Below are positions 1-6,594 of a stretch of DNA of 12,453 nt, one piece after another. The DNA is taken from assembly GCA_046497505.1 (NCBI GenBank), contig JAWOFN010000139.1:1-12453 (forward strand), read 5' to 3'. The notes beneath the pieces are model-generated. The model was not told the origin of the DNA. It worked only from the letters and a program-made list of their open reading frames with translations, and made no database searches. Numbering within the stretch: the first letter of the stretch is position 1; each line of letters starts with the position of its first letter. The DNA comes from JAWOFN01 sp046497505 [NCBI: bacterium]. Lineage in GTDB: Bacteria > Blakebacterota > Blakebacteria > Blakebacterales. The position numbers and the translations under genes are program-made.

Positions 1-228
1 GTAATACGGAAAGCTGAAATGCTCGGACTCCCGGTGGGGACCGAAAAGCGGCTGACTAATCTGACATTCCACAGTCTGAGGCATAGCTGTGTTGCGCACC
101 TGATCGACTTAGACTTTACTCGCCTAGAGATTGTGGAGTTTATCGCCTGGTCGAATCCGAAGATGTTCGACAGGTATAAGCACCTGTACGATGGCAAGAG
201 GCAGAGGATGGCCGACCGGATAGGGTAG
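1..228 (+). CDS. Tyrosine recombinase (integrase), C-terminal fragment cut by window start
   Basis: The frame is open from base 1, so this is the last 75 codons of a longer gene whose start lies outside the window. The visible part carries the C-terminal half of the tyrosine recombinase catalytic domain: an H-S-L-R-H-S motif (the second catalytic Arg box), then I-A-W-S where most relatives have L-G-H-S (Trp at this position is also known, as in Cre), then D-R-Y-K-H with the nucleophilic Tyr. Such enzymes integrate or excise phages and genomic islands at attachment sites, often in tRNA genes. Consistent with that, a half tRNA-Gly and short repeats follow within 200 bp. Codon use is visibly less GC-rich than in the genes downstream, as expected for acquired DNA. 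The stop is TAG at 226-228. It could be a phage, ICE or island integrase; the N-terminal domains that would tell are missing. Confidence 0.85.
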   Translation, partial: VIRKAEMLGLPVGTEKRLTNLTFHSLRHSCVAHLIDLDFTRLEIVEFIAWSNPKMFDRYKHLYDGKRQRMADRIG

Positions 229-229
229 G

Positions 230-248
230 ACGTAACAAGCTGTTACGT
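230..248. repeat. Perfect 8-bp inverted repeat next to integrase stop
   Basis: ACGTAACA (230-237) and TGTTACGT (241-248) are perfect reverse complements around a 3-bp spacer, starting two bases after the integrase stop. The same TGTTACGT octamer occurs again at 283-290, and a shorter TGTTACG at 321-327. Repeats of this kind beside an integrase gene commonly are recombinase arm or core binding sites. A hairpin acting as a weak terminator for the integrase is the alternative, but no T-run follows directly. Confidence 0.6.
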
Positions 249-282
249 ACTTGCAGGTTTACCCCCCTCTTTGGACCGTTTG

Positions 283-327
283 TGTTACGTTGGCCTGAAT
301 TGGGGGGTTTTCTTGTAAGGTGTTACG
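283..327 (+). repeat. Direct repeats of TGTTACG(T), possible recombinase binding sites
   Basis: TGTTACGT at 283-290 and TGTTACG at 321-327 repeat the arm of the inverted repeat at 230-248, in the same orientation as the copy at 241-248. The copy at 283-290 continues so that TACGTTGGC (286-294) is identical to 376-384, where those nine bases are part of the tRNA-Gly anticodon arm. This links the repeats to the likely attachment core. Function as integrase sites is inferred from position and repetition only. Confidence 0.45.
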
Positions 328-348
328 GGGCAACAATTTACGAAGAGA

Positions 349-365
349 CCTAGACGGCTTCTAGG
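349..365. other. Small inverted repeat in the element-side flank
   Basis: CCTAG (349-353) and CTAGG (361-365) form a 5-bp inverted repeat with a 7-base loop; CGGCTT occurs twice in tandem around it (355-360 and 366-371). It lies exactly where the 3' half of the minus-strand tRNA-Gly would be expected, but the sequence shows no T-arm motif and no match to the acceptor strand. No function is assigned. Confidence 0.3.
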
Positions 366-376
366 CGGCTTTAAGT

Positions 377-417
377 ACGTTGGCAACGTGAAGCTCTACC
401 AGCTGAGCTACTCTCGC
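377..417 (-). pseudogene. tRNA-Gly(GCC), 5' half only, interrupted in the anticodon arm
   Basis: Read on the minus strand from 417 there is a 7-base acceptor strand (GCGAGAG), TA, a D-stem GCTC/GAGC (408-405 with 396-393) around AGCTGGTA, an anticodon stem strand TCACG (391-387) and loop TTGCCAA (386-380) with anticodon GCC for glycine. The 3' stem strand begins CGT as it should, but then reads AC instead of GA. After that no variable loop, T-arm (GGTTCGA-type) or matching acceptor strand follows. The gene therefore breaks at about 377, in the anticodon arm, a recognised sublocation for tyrosine-recombinase integration. The anticodon arm is itself a perfect inverted repeat (ACGTT-GGC-AACGT, 377-389). 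The integrase tail lies on the side where the 3' half is missing. This is most likely an attachment-site half or an integration scar, and it cannot fold into a complete tRNA. Confidence 0.8.
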
Positions 418-430
418 TTGTGAGGGCCTG

Positions 431-446
431 TATATACTGTGATATC
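431..446. promoter_or_regulatory. AT-rich block, possible back-to-back -10 region
   Basis: A short TATATACT tract followed by GATATC stands out in GC-rich surroundings. On the minus strand TATATA (436-431) ends 13 bases before the mature 5' end of tRNA-Gly, a sensible distance for its -10 box. On the + strand TATACT (433-438) could serve selA, leaving a leader of about 170 bases. No good -35 hexamer lies 16-18 bp away in either direction, so this is a weak call. GTGA/TCAC (439-442 and 447-450) also makes a small inverted repeat. Confidence 0.25.
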
Positions 447-451
447 TCACC

Positions 452-503
452 TTCCCGGGCAACGGGAAATTCGCCCTCGGGATGTCGTCCCGCATGGTTA
501 TGC
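452..503 (+). promoter_or_regulatory. Leader hairpins upstream of selA (proximal to promoter)
   Basis: Three consecutive short hairpins can be drawn: TTCCCG/CGGGAA (452-457 with 463-468, 5-base loop), CGGGA/TCCCG (478-482 with 488-492, 5-base loop) and GCAT/ATGC (492-495 with 500-503). None is followed by a T-run, so they do not look like a terminator. Together with the larger hairpins at 544-606 they give the selA leader a dense secondary structure. I do not recognise a known riboswitch class. Confidence 0.35.
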
Positions 504-543
504 TGCAACATCCGACCGGAGGGCGGAATATGCCCGGAGGAGG

Positions 544-606
544 GTCAGGAGGCTCCGTGGGGCCTCCCGGTCTCCTGACGGTCGGTGGGCGAGGAGCGCT
601 TCCACC
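544..606 (+). promoter_or_regulatory. Two strong hairpins directly before the selA RBS, possible SECIS-like control element
   Basis: Hairpin A pairs 548-555 with 560-567 (eight pairs including one G-U) around a CGTG tetraloop. A competing form pairs GTCAGGAG (544-551) perfectly with CTCCTGAC (572-579), so the region can switch. Hairpin B pairs GGTGG (584-588) with CCACC (602-606) and GCG (589-591) with CGC (597-599), giving an AGGAG loop and a two-U bulge. It ends one base before the selA Shine-Dalgarno sequence (608-614). In E. coli a SECIS-like hairpin upstream of selA binds SelB and lowers translation of selAB. Position makes a similar role possible here, but there is no sequence match I can confirm. 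Some resemblance to tRNA-Sec arms is not enough to call a tRNA. Confidence 0.4.
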
Positions 607-617
607 CGGAGAGGTCG

Positions 618-2066
618 ATGAGCGAAGAACAGAGAGCGGATCCCCGCCGATCCCTGCGGTTCCTCCCCCCGGTCGACGGGGTGCTGGAGGACCTGGAGGG
701 AGGTGCGGGCGCCAGGCTCACGCCGGAGGTCCGGACCCGGGTGGCGCGCCGGGTGCTCGAGGAGCTCCGGCGGGCGATCACCTCAGGGGAATGGACCCCC
801 TCCTCCCGCGAGGAGGGAGAGGGACGTGCCCGGCAGGATGCCCGGAGGTCCGCGGAACGCCTGCTGGAGCCCCATCCGCGGCCGGTGATCAACGCCGCCG
901 GGGTGGTACTGCACACCAACCTGGGGAGGGCACCCACATCGGAACGGGCCCTCCAGGCGCTCCATGAGGCCGCCCGGGGCTACAGCGACCTGGAGTACGA
1001 CCTGGAGAGGGGGGGGCGGGGGAGCCGGCTCCATCGGGTGGAGGAACTGCTCTGTGCCCTCACCGGCGCCGAAGCCGCCGTGGCCGTGAACAACAACGCC
1101 GCCGCGGTGCTGCTCGCCCTGGACACGCTGGCCTCCGGGAGGGAGGCCGTCGTGAGCAGGGGGCACCTGGTCGAGATAGGCGGCTCCTTCCGGATGCCCG
1201 AGGTGGTGGAGAAGAGCGGGGCGGTGATGGTGGAGGTGGGGACCACGAACAAGACCCACCTGCACGACTACGCCGGCGCCATCACCTCCCGCACCGCCCT
1301 CTTCCTCCACGTCCATCAGAGCAACTTCGTGCAGAAGGGGTTCGTGTCGCAGGTGCCGCTCTCCGAACTGTGCGCCCTGGGTGCCGAGCACGGGATCCCG
1401 GTGGTCGACGACCAGGGGAGCGGAGTGCTCGTTGACGCGGAGGCGTTGGGCGCGGCGGGCGAACCGACCGTACTCGAGAGCCTCGAGGCCGGTGCCGGGG
1501 TGGTCACCTGGTCGGGGGACAAGCTGCTGGGCGGACCCCAGGCGGGCATCGTCCTGGGGCGGCGGGAGCACCTCGCCGCGATGAAGGAGAACCCCCTGGC
1601 CCGGGCCCTGCGCCTGGACAAGCTGCAGCTCGCCGCCCTGGAGGCCACACTCTGTCTCTACCTGACCGGGCAGGCCGACCGGGAGGTCCCGGCTCGGATC
1701 ATGGCCCGGACCGCCCTCGAGGTACTGGAGGGACGGGCCCGCCTGGTGCGGGACGCGGTGGAGGAGGGACTGGAGGAGGCGGGAGCGATCCGCGAGGTGA
1801 GGACGGTGCGGACCGACGAGGCTCTGGGCGGGGGGAGCAGCCCGGACGTGACCCTGCCCGGATGGGGGGTGGCGTGGGAGGAGCCGGCAGGGGGGCCCTC
1901 GGCCGCTGCGGTGGAACGGGCGCTCCGGCGGGGCAGCCCGCCGGTGGTGTGCAGGGTGTCAGAGGGGAGGGTCATCCTTAGTCTTCGGTCCGTGTTCCCC
2001 TCCCAGGACCATCAGCTGGCCCAGCTGATGGTGCGGGCCGTACGTGCTGCATCAGGTTCACTTTGA
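618..2066 (+). CDS. selA: L-seryl-tRNA(Sec) selenium transferase (SelA)
   Basis: SelA is the PLP enzyme that converts Ser-tRNA(Sec) to Sec-tRNA(Sec) using selenophosphate, the last step in making selenocysteine for UGA decoding in bacteria. The 482-residue product (E. coli: 463) starts with the usual N-terminal domain (L-P-P-V-D near residue 16). It then shows I-N-A-A-G-V-V-L-H-T-N-L-G-R-A-P (91-106), G-T-T-N-K-T (208-213), D-Q-G-S-G (265-269) and S-G-D-K-L-L-G-G-P-Q (299-308), where Lys302 is the PLP-binding lysine. I chose ATG 618 because GGAGAGG lies at 608-614. An in-frame GTG at 585 sits inside a hairpin and would only add 11 residues unlike SelA. smc starts 13 bp after the stop, so the genes are probably cotranscribed. 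selB, the usual partner, is not downstream. Family assignment is secure. Confidence 0.96.
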   Translation: MSEEQRADPRRSLRFLPPVDGVLEDLEGGAGARLTPEVRTRVARRVLEELRRAITSGEWTPSSREEGEGRARQDARRSAERLLEPHPRPVINAAGVVLHTNLGRAPTSERALQALHEAARGYSDLEYDLERGGRGSRLHRVEELLCALTGAEAAVAVNNNAAAVLLALDTLASGREAVVSRGHLVEIGGSFRMPEVVEKSGAVMVEVGTTNKTHLHDYAGAITSRTALFLHVHQSNFVQKGFVSQVPLSELCALGAEHGIPVVDDQGSGVLVDAEALGAAGEPTVLESLEAGAGVVTWSGDKLLGGPQAGIVLGRREHLAAMKENPLARALRLDKLQLAALEATLCLYLTGQADREVPARIMARTALEVLEGRARLVRDAVEEGLEEAGAIREVRTVRTDEALGGGSSPDVTLPGWGVAWEEPAGGPSAAAVERALRRGSPPVVCRVSEGRVILSLRSVFPSQDHQLAQLMVRAVRAASGSL

Positions 2067-2079
2067 GATTGAGGGGCGC

Positions 2080-5000
2080 ATGCGTCTATCGAAGCTGACC
2101 ATATACGGCTTCAAGTCCTTCGCCGACAAGATCGAGATCGAGTTCGGCGACGGGATGACCTCGGTGGTGGGTCCCAACGGCTGCGGGAAGACCAACGTCG
2201 TGGACGCCATCAAGTGGGTGATGGGTGAGCAGAGGCCCACCTCCATCCGGGCCCGGTCGATGGAGGATGTGATCTTCAACGGTTCGGCCGACCGGAAGCC
2301 CCTGGGGTTCGCCGAGGTCACCCTCACCATCGACGACGCCCACCACCTGCTGCCCGTGGACCAGCCCGAGATCAGCATCACCCGCCGGCTCTTCCGGAGC
2401 GGGGAGAGCGAGTACCTCCTGAACAAGCAGGCCTGCAGGCTGCGGGACATCCAGGACCTCTTCATGGACACGGGCCTGGCGAACGATTCCTATTCGGTGA
2501 TCCAGCAGGGCATGGTGGAGGTGATCGTCAGCGACAAGCGCGACGAACGCCGTGCCATCTTCGAGGAGGCCGCGGGGATCCAGAAGTACAAGAGCCGCCG
2601 ACGGGAGACCGAGCTGAAGCTCAAGAACACGCAGCAGGACCTGCTCCGCATCGGGGACGTGATCGGCGAGGTGGAGAAGGCGGTCCGGAGCCTGAAGCGG
2701 CAGGTGAACCGGGCCAAGCGGTTCCAGAAGTACCGGGACCGCCTCCACGACGCCGAGGTGCACCTGGCCGTACTGAAGGACCGACGGTTCGAGGAGGAGA
2801 TGAAGCCCCTCCGTGAGGAGATGCGGGGGATGCGGGAGTCCCGGGAGGGGACGGGCTCCGATCTGGCCCGTATCGAGTCGGAGGTGGAGGAGGCCAAGAC
2901 CCGGGGGGTGGAACTGGAGCAGGGGGTCACCTCCCTCCAGCGCCAGGTGGACGAGGCCCGCGACCTGGTGCGGCGGGTCGAGAGCGAACTCATCGCCCTC
3001 CGGGAGCGGCGGACCGCCGCCTCGGAGTCCGCGCAGCGGGGTCGGCAGGAGGCGGAGGAGATGCAGCGCCGGCGTACCGCCGCACGGGAGGAGCACGAGC
3101 GGCTGGAGGAAGAACTCGATGCTTCCCGGACCGAGAGGGCCCGGCTGGAGGAAGAGGAGAGGGAGCTGACGGCGCGGCTCGAGGAGATCGAAGGACGGCT
3201 GGAGACCGCCCGCCAGAAGCTCGACGACCTGAAGGAGCGGCACGACCGGGCCAGCAACTACTACCAGGACGAGGCCCAGCGGGCCGAGTTCCTCCAGTTC
3301 AAGGTGAAGGAGCGTCAGGGCCGTCTCGATGGCCTGCGGAGGCAGGCGGAGGAGGCCCGGGAAGGCGCCCGGGAGGCAGGAGAGGAGCGGGAGCGGCTGG
3401 AGGAGGAACTGGAGCAGGCCCGGGAGCGCCGGAGCGAACTCCGTCATCGCCGCGAACAGGCGGAGGACGCACGTGAGGAGGCCGCCGAGGCCCTCCAGGC
3501 CCAGACCCGGGAGCGGGCCGAGGTGGAGGGCACCCTGAAGGCGGCCCGTGCGGAGCGGGATGTGGTACGGGGTCTCATCGAACGGCTGGAGGGGGTGGAC
3601 GAGGCCGCCCGCGATCTGCGCAGGGCCCCGCAGGGATACGGTCCGCTGCTCGCCGAGGTGCTGGATGTGGAGGCGGATGCGGTGGCCGCGGTGGAAGCGG
3701 CCCTGGGCCCCGCTCTGGAGGGGCTGCTGATCGCCGATGAAGAAGCCCTCCGGGGGGCCATCGACCGCCTCGTTGCCCGGGAGGGGGGAGGACAGGCCCT
3801 CCTGCTGGCGCCCCATCTCGGCGGTGGGGATGGGAGCGGGACCCCGGGGTGGACCCGGGAAGAGGGTGTGGTGGGCGTGCTGGCCCAGGCCGTCCGGGGC
3901 GAGGGCAACGAGGCACGTCTGGCCCGGGGCCTGCTGGCCCGCACCCTGCAGGTGAGGGACATCGACACCGCCCTGGGACTGGCCCGGGAGGCCTCACGGG
4001 ACGGTTGGACCCTGGTCACCGACCGGGGGGAGGTGGTGCACCCCGGCGGTATCGTACGGGCCGGACGTCCCGCGGAGCGCCAGGCCGGAGGGATCCTGAG
4101 CCGGCGCCGGCGTCTGGAGGAACTGGAGGAGCACGTCCGGGCCACCGGTCGGAGACTTGAGGAGGCCGACCGGGTCCTGGAGGAACGCCAGGAGGCCCTG
4201 GAGGAGAGCCGGCGCGCCCTGGCCGACTCGGTCCGGGCCCTGGAGGAGGCCGAGGAGCATCTGGCTGAGACCGAGCGGAGGAGTTCGGCGGCGGCGAGCC
4301 GGCTGAACGGGCTCAAGGAGCGGGCGGAGGACCTGAGCGCCCGGATCGAGGACGAGGAGGAGGAGCTCTCGGAGGACAGGACGGAACTGGAGAAGCTGAG
4401 CCCCCTGCTGAGCCAGGCACTGGAAGAGAGCGGGATGCTGGGTGGGGAGATGGAGACCCAGCGTCGTCAGGTGGGAGCCATCGTCGAAGAGCGGGAGCAG
4501 GTCAAGCAGGACCAGCAGGAGCACCGGGTCAACCGGGTGAAGTCGGAACACCGGATCGAGGGGCTGAAGAGGGAGATGGAACGGCTCCTGGAGAACGCGC
4601 GGGAACTGGAGGAAGCGGCGGCCCGCAGGCTCGAGGAGGCCGGGGAGGCCTCCGAACGGTACGACGAGCTGGGAGGGACCATCGCCGAGCGCGAGACGGT
4701 GCTGGAGCAGCGCCGGGAGGTCCGAGCCCGGCTGGAGTCCGACCTGGCCGAGCGCGAGAAGACCTACATGGAGCATCGGAACGAGCTGGCGGAGCTGGAG
4801 GAGGCGCTCAGGAAGGAGCGCCGTGCTCGTGAGGACCAGCAGGAGCGGCTCCACACCATCGACCTCCGTCTCTCCGAGCTCTCCATGCGCAGGGAGAACC
4901 TGGCCGAGCGGATCCGGGAGGAATACGACGTGGACCTGGCGGAGGTGGACGAGGACTTCCTCATGGAGGAGGGGGAGGAGCCGCCCGCCTACGACGAGCT

Positions 5001-5649
5001 GGAGGAGGATGTCCGGACCCTCCGGGAGCGGCTGGACCGCCTGGGTCCGGTGAACCTCCTCGCCCTGGAGGAATACGAGTCGGAGAAAGAGCGGCTCGAC
5101 TTCCTCACCGAGCAGCGGCAGGACCTGGAGGAGGCCCGGGACGCCCTCCAGCAGACCATCCGGAAGATCAACAAGACGGCCCGGGAGCGCTTCCTGGCCA
5201 CCTTCGAGGCGGTACGGTCCAACTTCCGCCGTACCTACGAGCAGTTCTTCGAGGGGGGGGAGGCGGACATCTACCTGGCAGGCGAGGGAGACCCCCTGGA
5301 GGACCGGATCGAGATCGTGGCCCGGCCGAAGGGGAAGATCCTCAAGAGCATGGCCGCCCTCTCCGGCGGGGAGAAGGCGCTCACCGCCGTCGCCCTCCTC
5401 TTCGCCCTCTATCTGGTCAAACCGAGCCCCTTCTGTGTGCTGGACGAGGTGGATGCACCACTGGACGAAGCCAACATCGGTCGTTTCCTTAAGGTCCTGA
5501 AGTCGTTCGAGGATTCGACCCAGTTCGTCCTCATCACCCACAACAAGCGCACGATGGAGGCCTCCGATACCTTCCTGGGGATCACGATGGAAGAGCCGGG
5601 CGTGTCCAAGGTGGTGGGCGTCCGGTTCGGCGAAGAAGCCGCTGCCTGA
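2080..5649 (+). CDS. smc: Chromosome segregation ATPase SMC
   Basis: SMC homodimers work with ScpA and ScpB to compact and segregate the chromosome, probably by ATP-driven loop extrusion. The 1189-residue length matches bacterial SMC (about 1186 in B. subtilis). An N-terminal head holds Walker A G-P-N-G-C-G-K-T-N (31-39). A long Glu/Arg-rich coiled coil follows (about 170-510), then a hinge from about G-Y-G-P-L (519) to G-G-I-V-R-A-G (655-661), then a returning coiled coil. The C-terminal head has the ABC signature L-S-G-G-E-K (1094-1099) and Walker B ending V-L-D-E (Asp1122, catalytic Glu1123). All ATPase motifs are intact. The start ATG 2080 has GAGGGG at 2071-2076 and gives the family's typical M-R-L-S-K-L-T-I-Y-G-F-K-S-F; a GTG at 2044 would lie inside selA. 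ftsY follows after 15 bp, a common arrangement (rnc-smc-ftsY in many bacteria); rnc is not here, its place is taken by selA. Confidence 0.97.
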   Translation: MRLSKLTIYGFKSFADKIEIEFGDGMTSVVGPNGCGKTNVVDAIKWVMGEQRPTSIRARSMEDVIFNGSADRKPLGFAEVTLTIDDAHHLLPVDQPEISITRRLFRSGESEYLLNKQACRLRDIQDLFMDTGLANDSYSVIQQGMVEVIVSDKRDERRAIFEEAAGIQKYKSRRRETELKLKNTQQDLLRIGDVIGEVEKAVRSLKRQVNRAKRFQKYRDRLHDAEVHLAVLKDRRFEEEMKPLREEMRGMRESREGTGSDLARIESEVEEAKTRGVELEQGVTSLQRQVDEARDLVRRVESELIALRERRTAASESAQRGRQEAEEMQRRRTAAREEHERLEEELDASRTERARLEEEERELTARLEEIEGRLETARQKLDDLKERHDRASNYYQDEAQRAEFLQFKVKERQGRLDGLRRQAEEAREGAREAGEERERLEEELEQARERRSELRHRREQAEDAREEAAEALQAQTRERAEVEGTLKAARAERDVVRGLIERLEGVDEAARDLRRAPQGYGPLLAEVLDVEADAVAAVEAALGPALEGLLIADEEALRGAIDRLVAREGGGQALLLAPHLGGGDGSGTPGWTREEGVVGVLAQAVRGEGNEARLARGLLARTLQVRDIDTALGLAREASRDGWTLVTDRGEVVHPGGIVRAGRPAERQAGGILSRRRRLEELEEHVRATGRRLEEADRVLEERQEALEESRRALADSVRALEEAEEHLAETERRSSAAASRLNGLKERAEDLSARIEDEEEELSEDRTELEKLSPLLSQALEESGMLGGEMETQRRQVGAIVEEREQVKQDQQEHRVNRVKSEHRIEGLKREMERLLENARELEEAAARRLEEAGEASERYDELGGTIAERETVLEQRREVRARLESDLAEREKTYMEHRNELAELEEALRKERRAREDQQERLHTIDLRLSELSMRRENLAERIREEYDVDLAEVDEDFLMEEGEEPPAYDELEEDVRTLRERLDRLGPVNLLALEEYESEKERLDFLTEQRQDLEEARDALQQTIRKINKTARERFLATFEAVRSNFRRTYEQFFEGGEADIYLAGEGDPLEDRIEIVARPKGKILKSMAALSGGEKALTAVALLFALYLVKPSPFCVLDEVDAPLDEANIGRFLKVLKSFEDSTQFVLITHNKRTMEASDTFLGITMEEPGVSKVVGVRFGEEAAA

Positions 5650-5664
5650 CCTTGAGGCGTCTCC

Positions 5665-6594
5665 GTGAGTCTTCGCTCCCGATTGGCCCGCGGTCTGGCC
5701 AAGACCCGCGAGCTCCTGCTCACCGACGTCTCCGACCTCGTGGCCGGAGGCCGCCTCGACCCGGGACGCCTGGACGAGCTGGAAGACCGGCTCATCGAGG
5801 CCGACCTGGGGTTCGAAGCGGCAGCGGCGATCCGGGAGCGGCTCGAGGATGAGGTGCGGGGGAGCGAGGCCCGGGACCCTTCCGCGGTGCTTCGGGTCAT
5901 CGCCGAGACCCTGCGCGACCAGCTCCCCGAACCCCGCTATCCCGACCGCTTCCGACGCATCCCCGGTCCCGTCCCCCACGTGATCCTCATGGCGGGCGTG
6001 AACGGCTCCGGGAAGACCACCACGGCGGGTAAGATGGCCCACCATTACCGGAGCGAGGGGAAGGAGGTCCTCCTCGCCGCGGCCGACACATATCGGGCGG
6101 CGGCCGTGGAGCAGCTCCAGCTGTGGGCCGAACGTACCGGTGCCGACTTCGTGGGTTCCCAGGAGGGGGCGGACCCCGCGGCGGTGGCCTACGACGCCGC
6201 GGAGGCGGCGTCTTCCCGGGGGATCGACGTGGTCCTCATCGACACAGCAGGACGCCTCCATACCCGCCGCGAGCTCATGGAGGAGCTGCGGAAGATCCAC
6301 CGGGTCCTCGGGAACCGCCTGGCCGGGGCACCCCACGAGAGCCTGCTCATGCTGGACGCCACCACAGGGCAGAACGGGATCGTCCAGGCGGAGGCCTTCG
6401 GTGAGGCGGTGGACGTGACCGGGCTGGTGCTCACCAAGCTGGACGGGACCGCCCGGGGAGGAGTGATCGTGCCCATCGTGCAGCGCCTCGGCCTGCCGGT
6501 GGAACTGGTGGGGGTGGGTGAGGATGTGGAGGACCTGCGTCCCTTCGACCCCGGGGCCTTCGCGGACGGCCTCATGGGGGAGGGAGGGGCATGA
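5665..6594 (+). CDS. ftsY: Signal recognition particle receptor FtsY
   Basis: FtsY is the SRP receptor GTPase. It binds Ffh at the membrane, and mutual GTP hydrolysis hands ribosomes making membrane proteins to SecYEG. The 309-residue protein is the compact NG-domain form: a helical N domain (1-95), then G1 G-V-N-G-S-G-K-T-T (111-119), G2 D-T-Y-R-A-A-A-V-E-Q (141-150), G3 D-T-A-G-R (193-197), G4 T-K-L-D-G (257-261) and G5 G-V-G-E (283-286). The acidic A domain of E. coli FtsY is absent, as in many bacteria, so membrane contact would rely on the N-terminal helix (basic and hydrophobic here, M-S-L-R-S-R-L-A-R-G). The start is GTG 5665 behind GAGG (5654-5657). The stop overlaps the next ATG (ATGA, 6591-6594), indicating translational coupling to a large membrane protein. 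Confidence 0.97.
   Translation: MSLRSRLARGLAKTRELLLTDVSDLVAGGRLDPGRLDELEDRLIEADLGFEAAAAIRERLEDEVRGSEARDPSAVLRVIAETLRDQLPEPRYPDRFRRIPGPVPHVILMAGVNGSGKTTTAGKMAHHYRSEGKEVLLAAADTYRAAAVEQLQLWAERTGADFVGSQEGADPAAVAYDAAEAASSRGIDVVLIDTAGRLHTRRELMEELRKIHRVLGNRLAGAPHESLLMLDATTGQNGIVQAEAFGEAVDVTGLVLTKLDGTARGGVIVPIVQRLGLPVELVGVGEDVEDLRPFDPGAFADGLMGEGGA

Larger units (their letters stand above)
229..617. other. 389-bp non-coding stretch: integration junction plus selA leader
   Basis: No protein gene is credible here. The left part (229-376) is less GC-rich and holds the integrase-side repeats. The middle (377-417) is the tRNA-Gly fragment. The right part (431-617) has an AT-rich block and then a GC-rich, hairpin-dense leader up to selA. 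The open frames that cross it (for example from 439 and 482) have no recognisable protein and run out of frame into selA. Confidence 0.7.

Noticed and set aside
585-617. Upstream GTG start for SelA
   Set aside because: It lies inside the 584-606 hairpin, lacks a proper RBS and adds residues not typical of SelA; ATG 618 has GGAGAGG in place.
548-617. A selC (tRNA-Sec) gene upstream of selA
   Set aside because: Only the D-arm-like and variable-arm-like hairpins are suggestive; there is no TCA anticodon, no T-arm and no closing acceptor stem.
482-967. 161-codon frame across the selA leader and N-terminus
   Set aside because: Gly/Pro-rich, no known motifs, overlaps SelA in another frame and lacks a convincing RBS.
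2044-2079. Upstream GTG start for SMC
   Set aside because: It would overlap the end of selA and place 12 extra residues before the conserved M-R-L-S-K-L-T-I-Y-G-F-K beginning, which has its own SD at 2071-2076.
2590-5160. Repetitive Glu/Arg-rich codons (GAGGAG, CGGGAG) in smc as a DNA repeat
   Set aside because: They are explained by the SMC coiled coil and strong GC bias, not by a separate repeat element.
3994-6336. 780-codon open frame on the minus strand opposite smc and ftsY
   Set aside because: High-GC codon bias on the coding strand creates long antisense frames. The product is a low-complexity Leu/Gly/Pro-rich string with no domain, while the opposite strand encodes intact SMC and FtsY.
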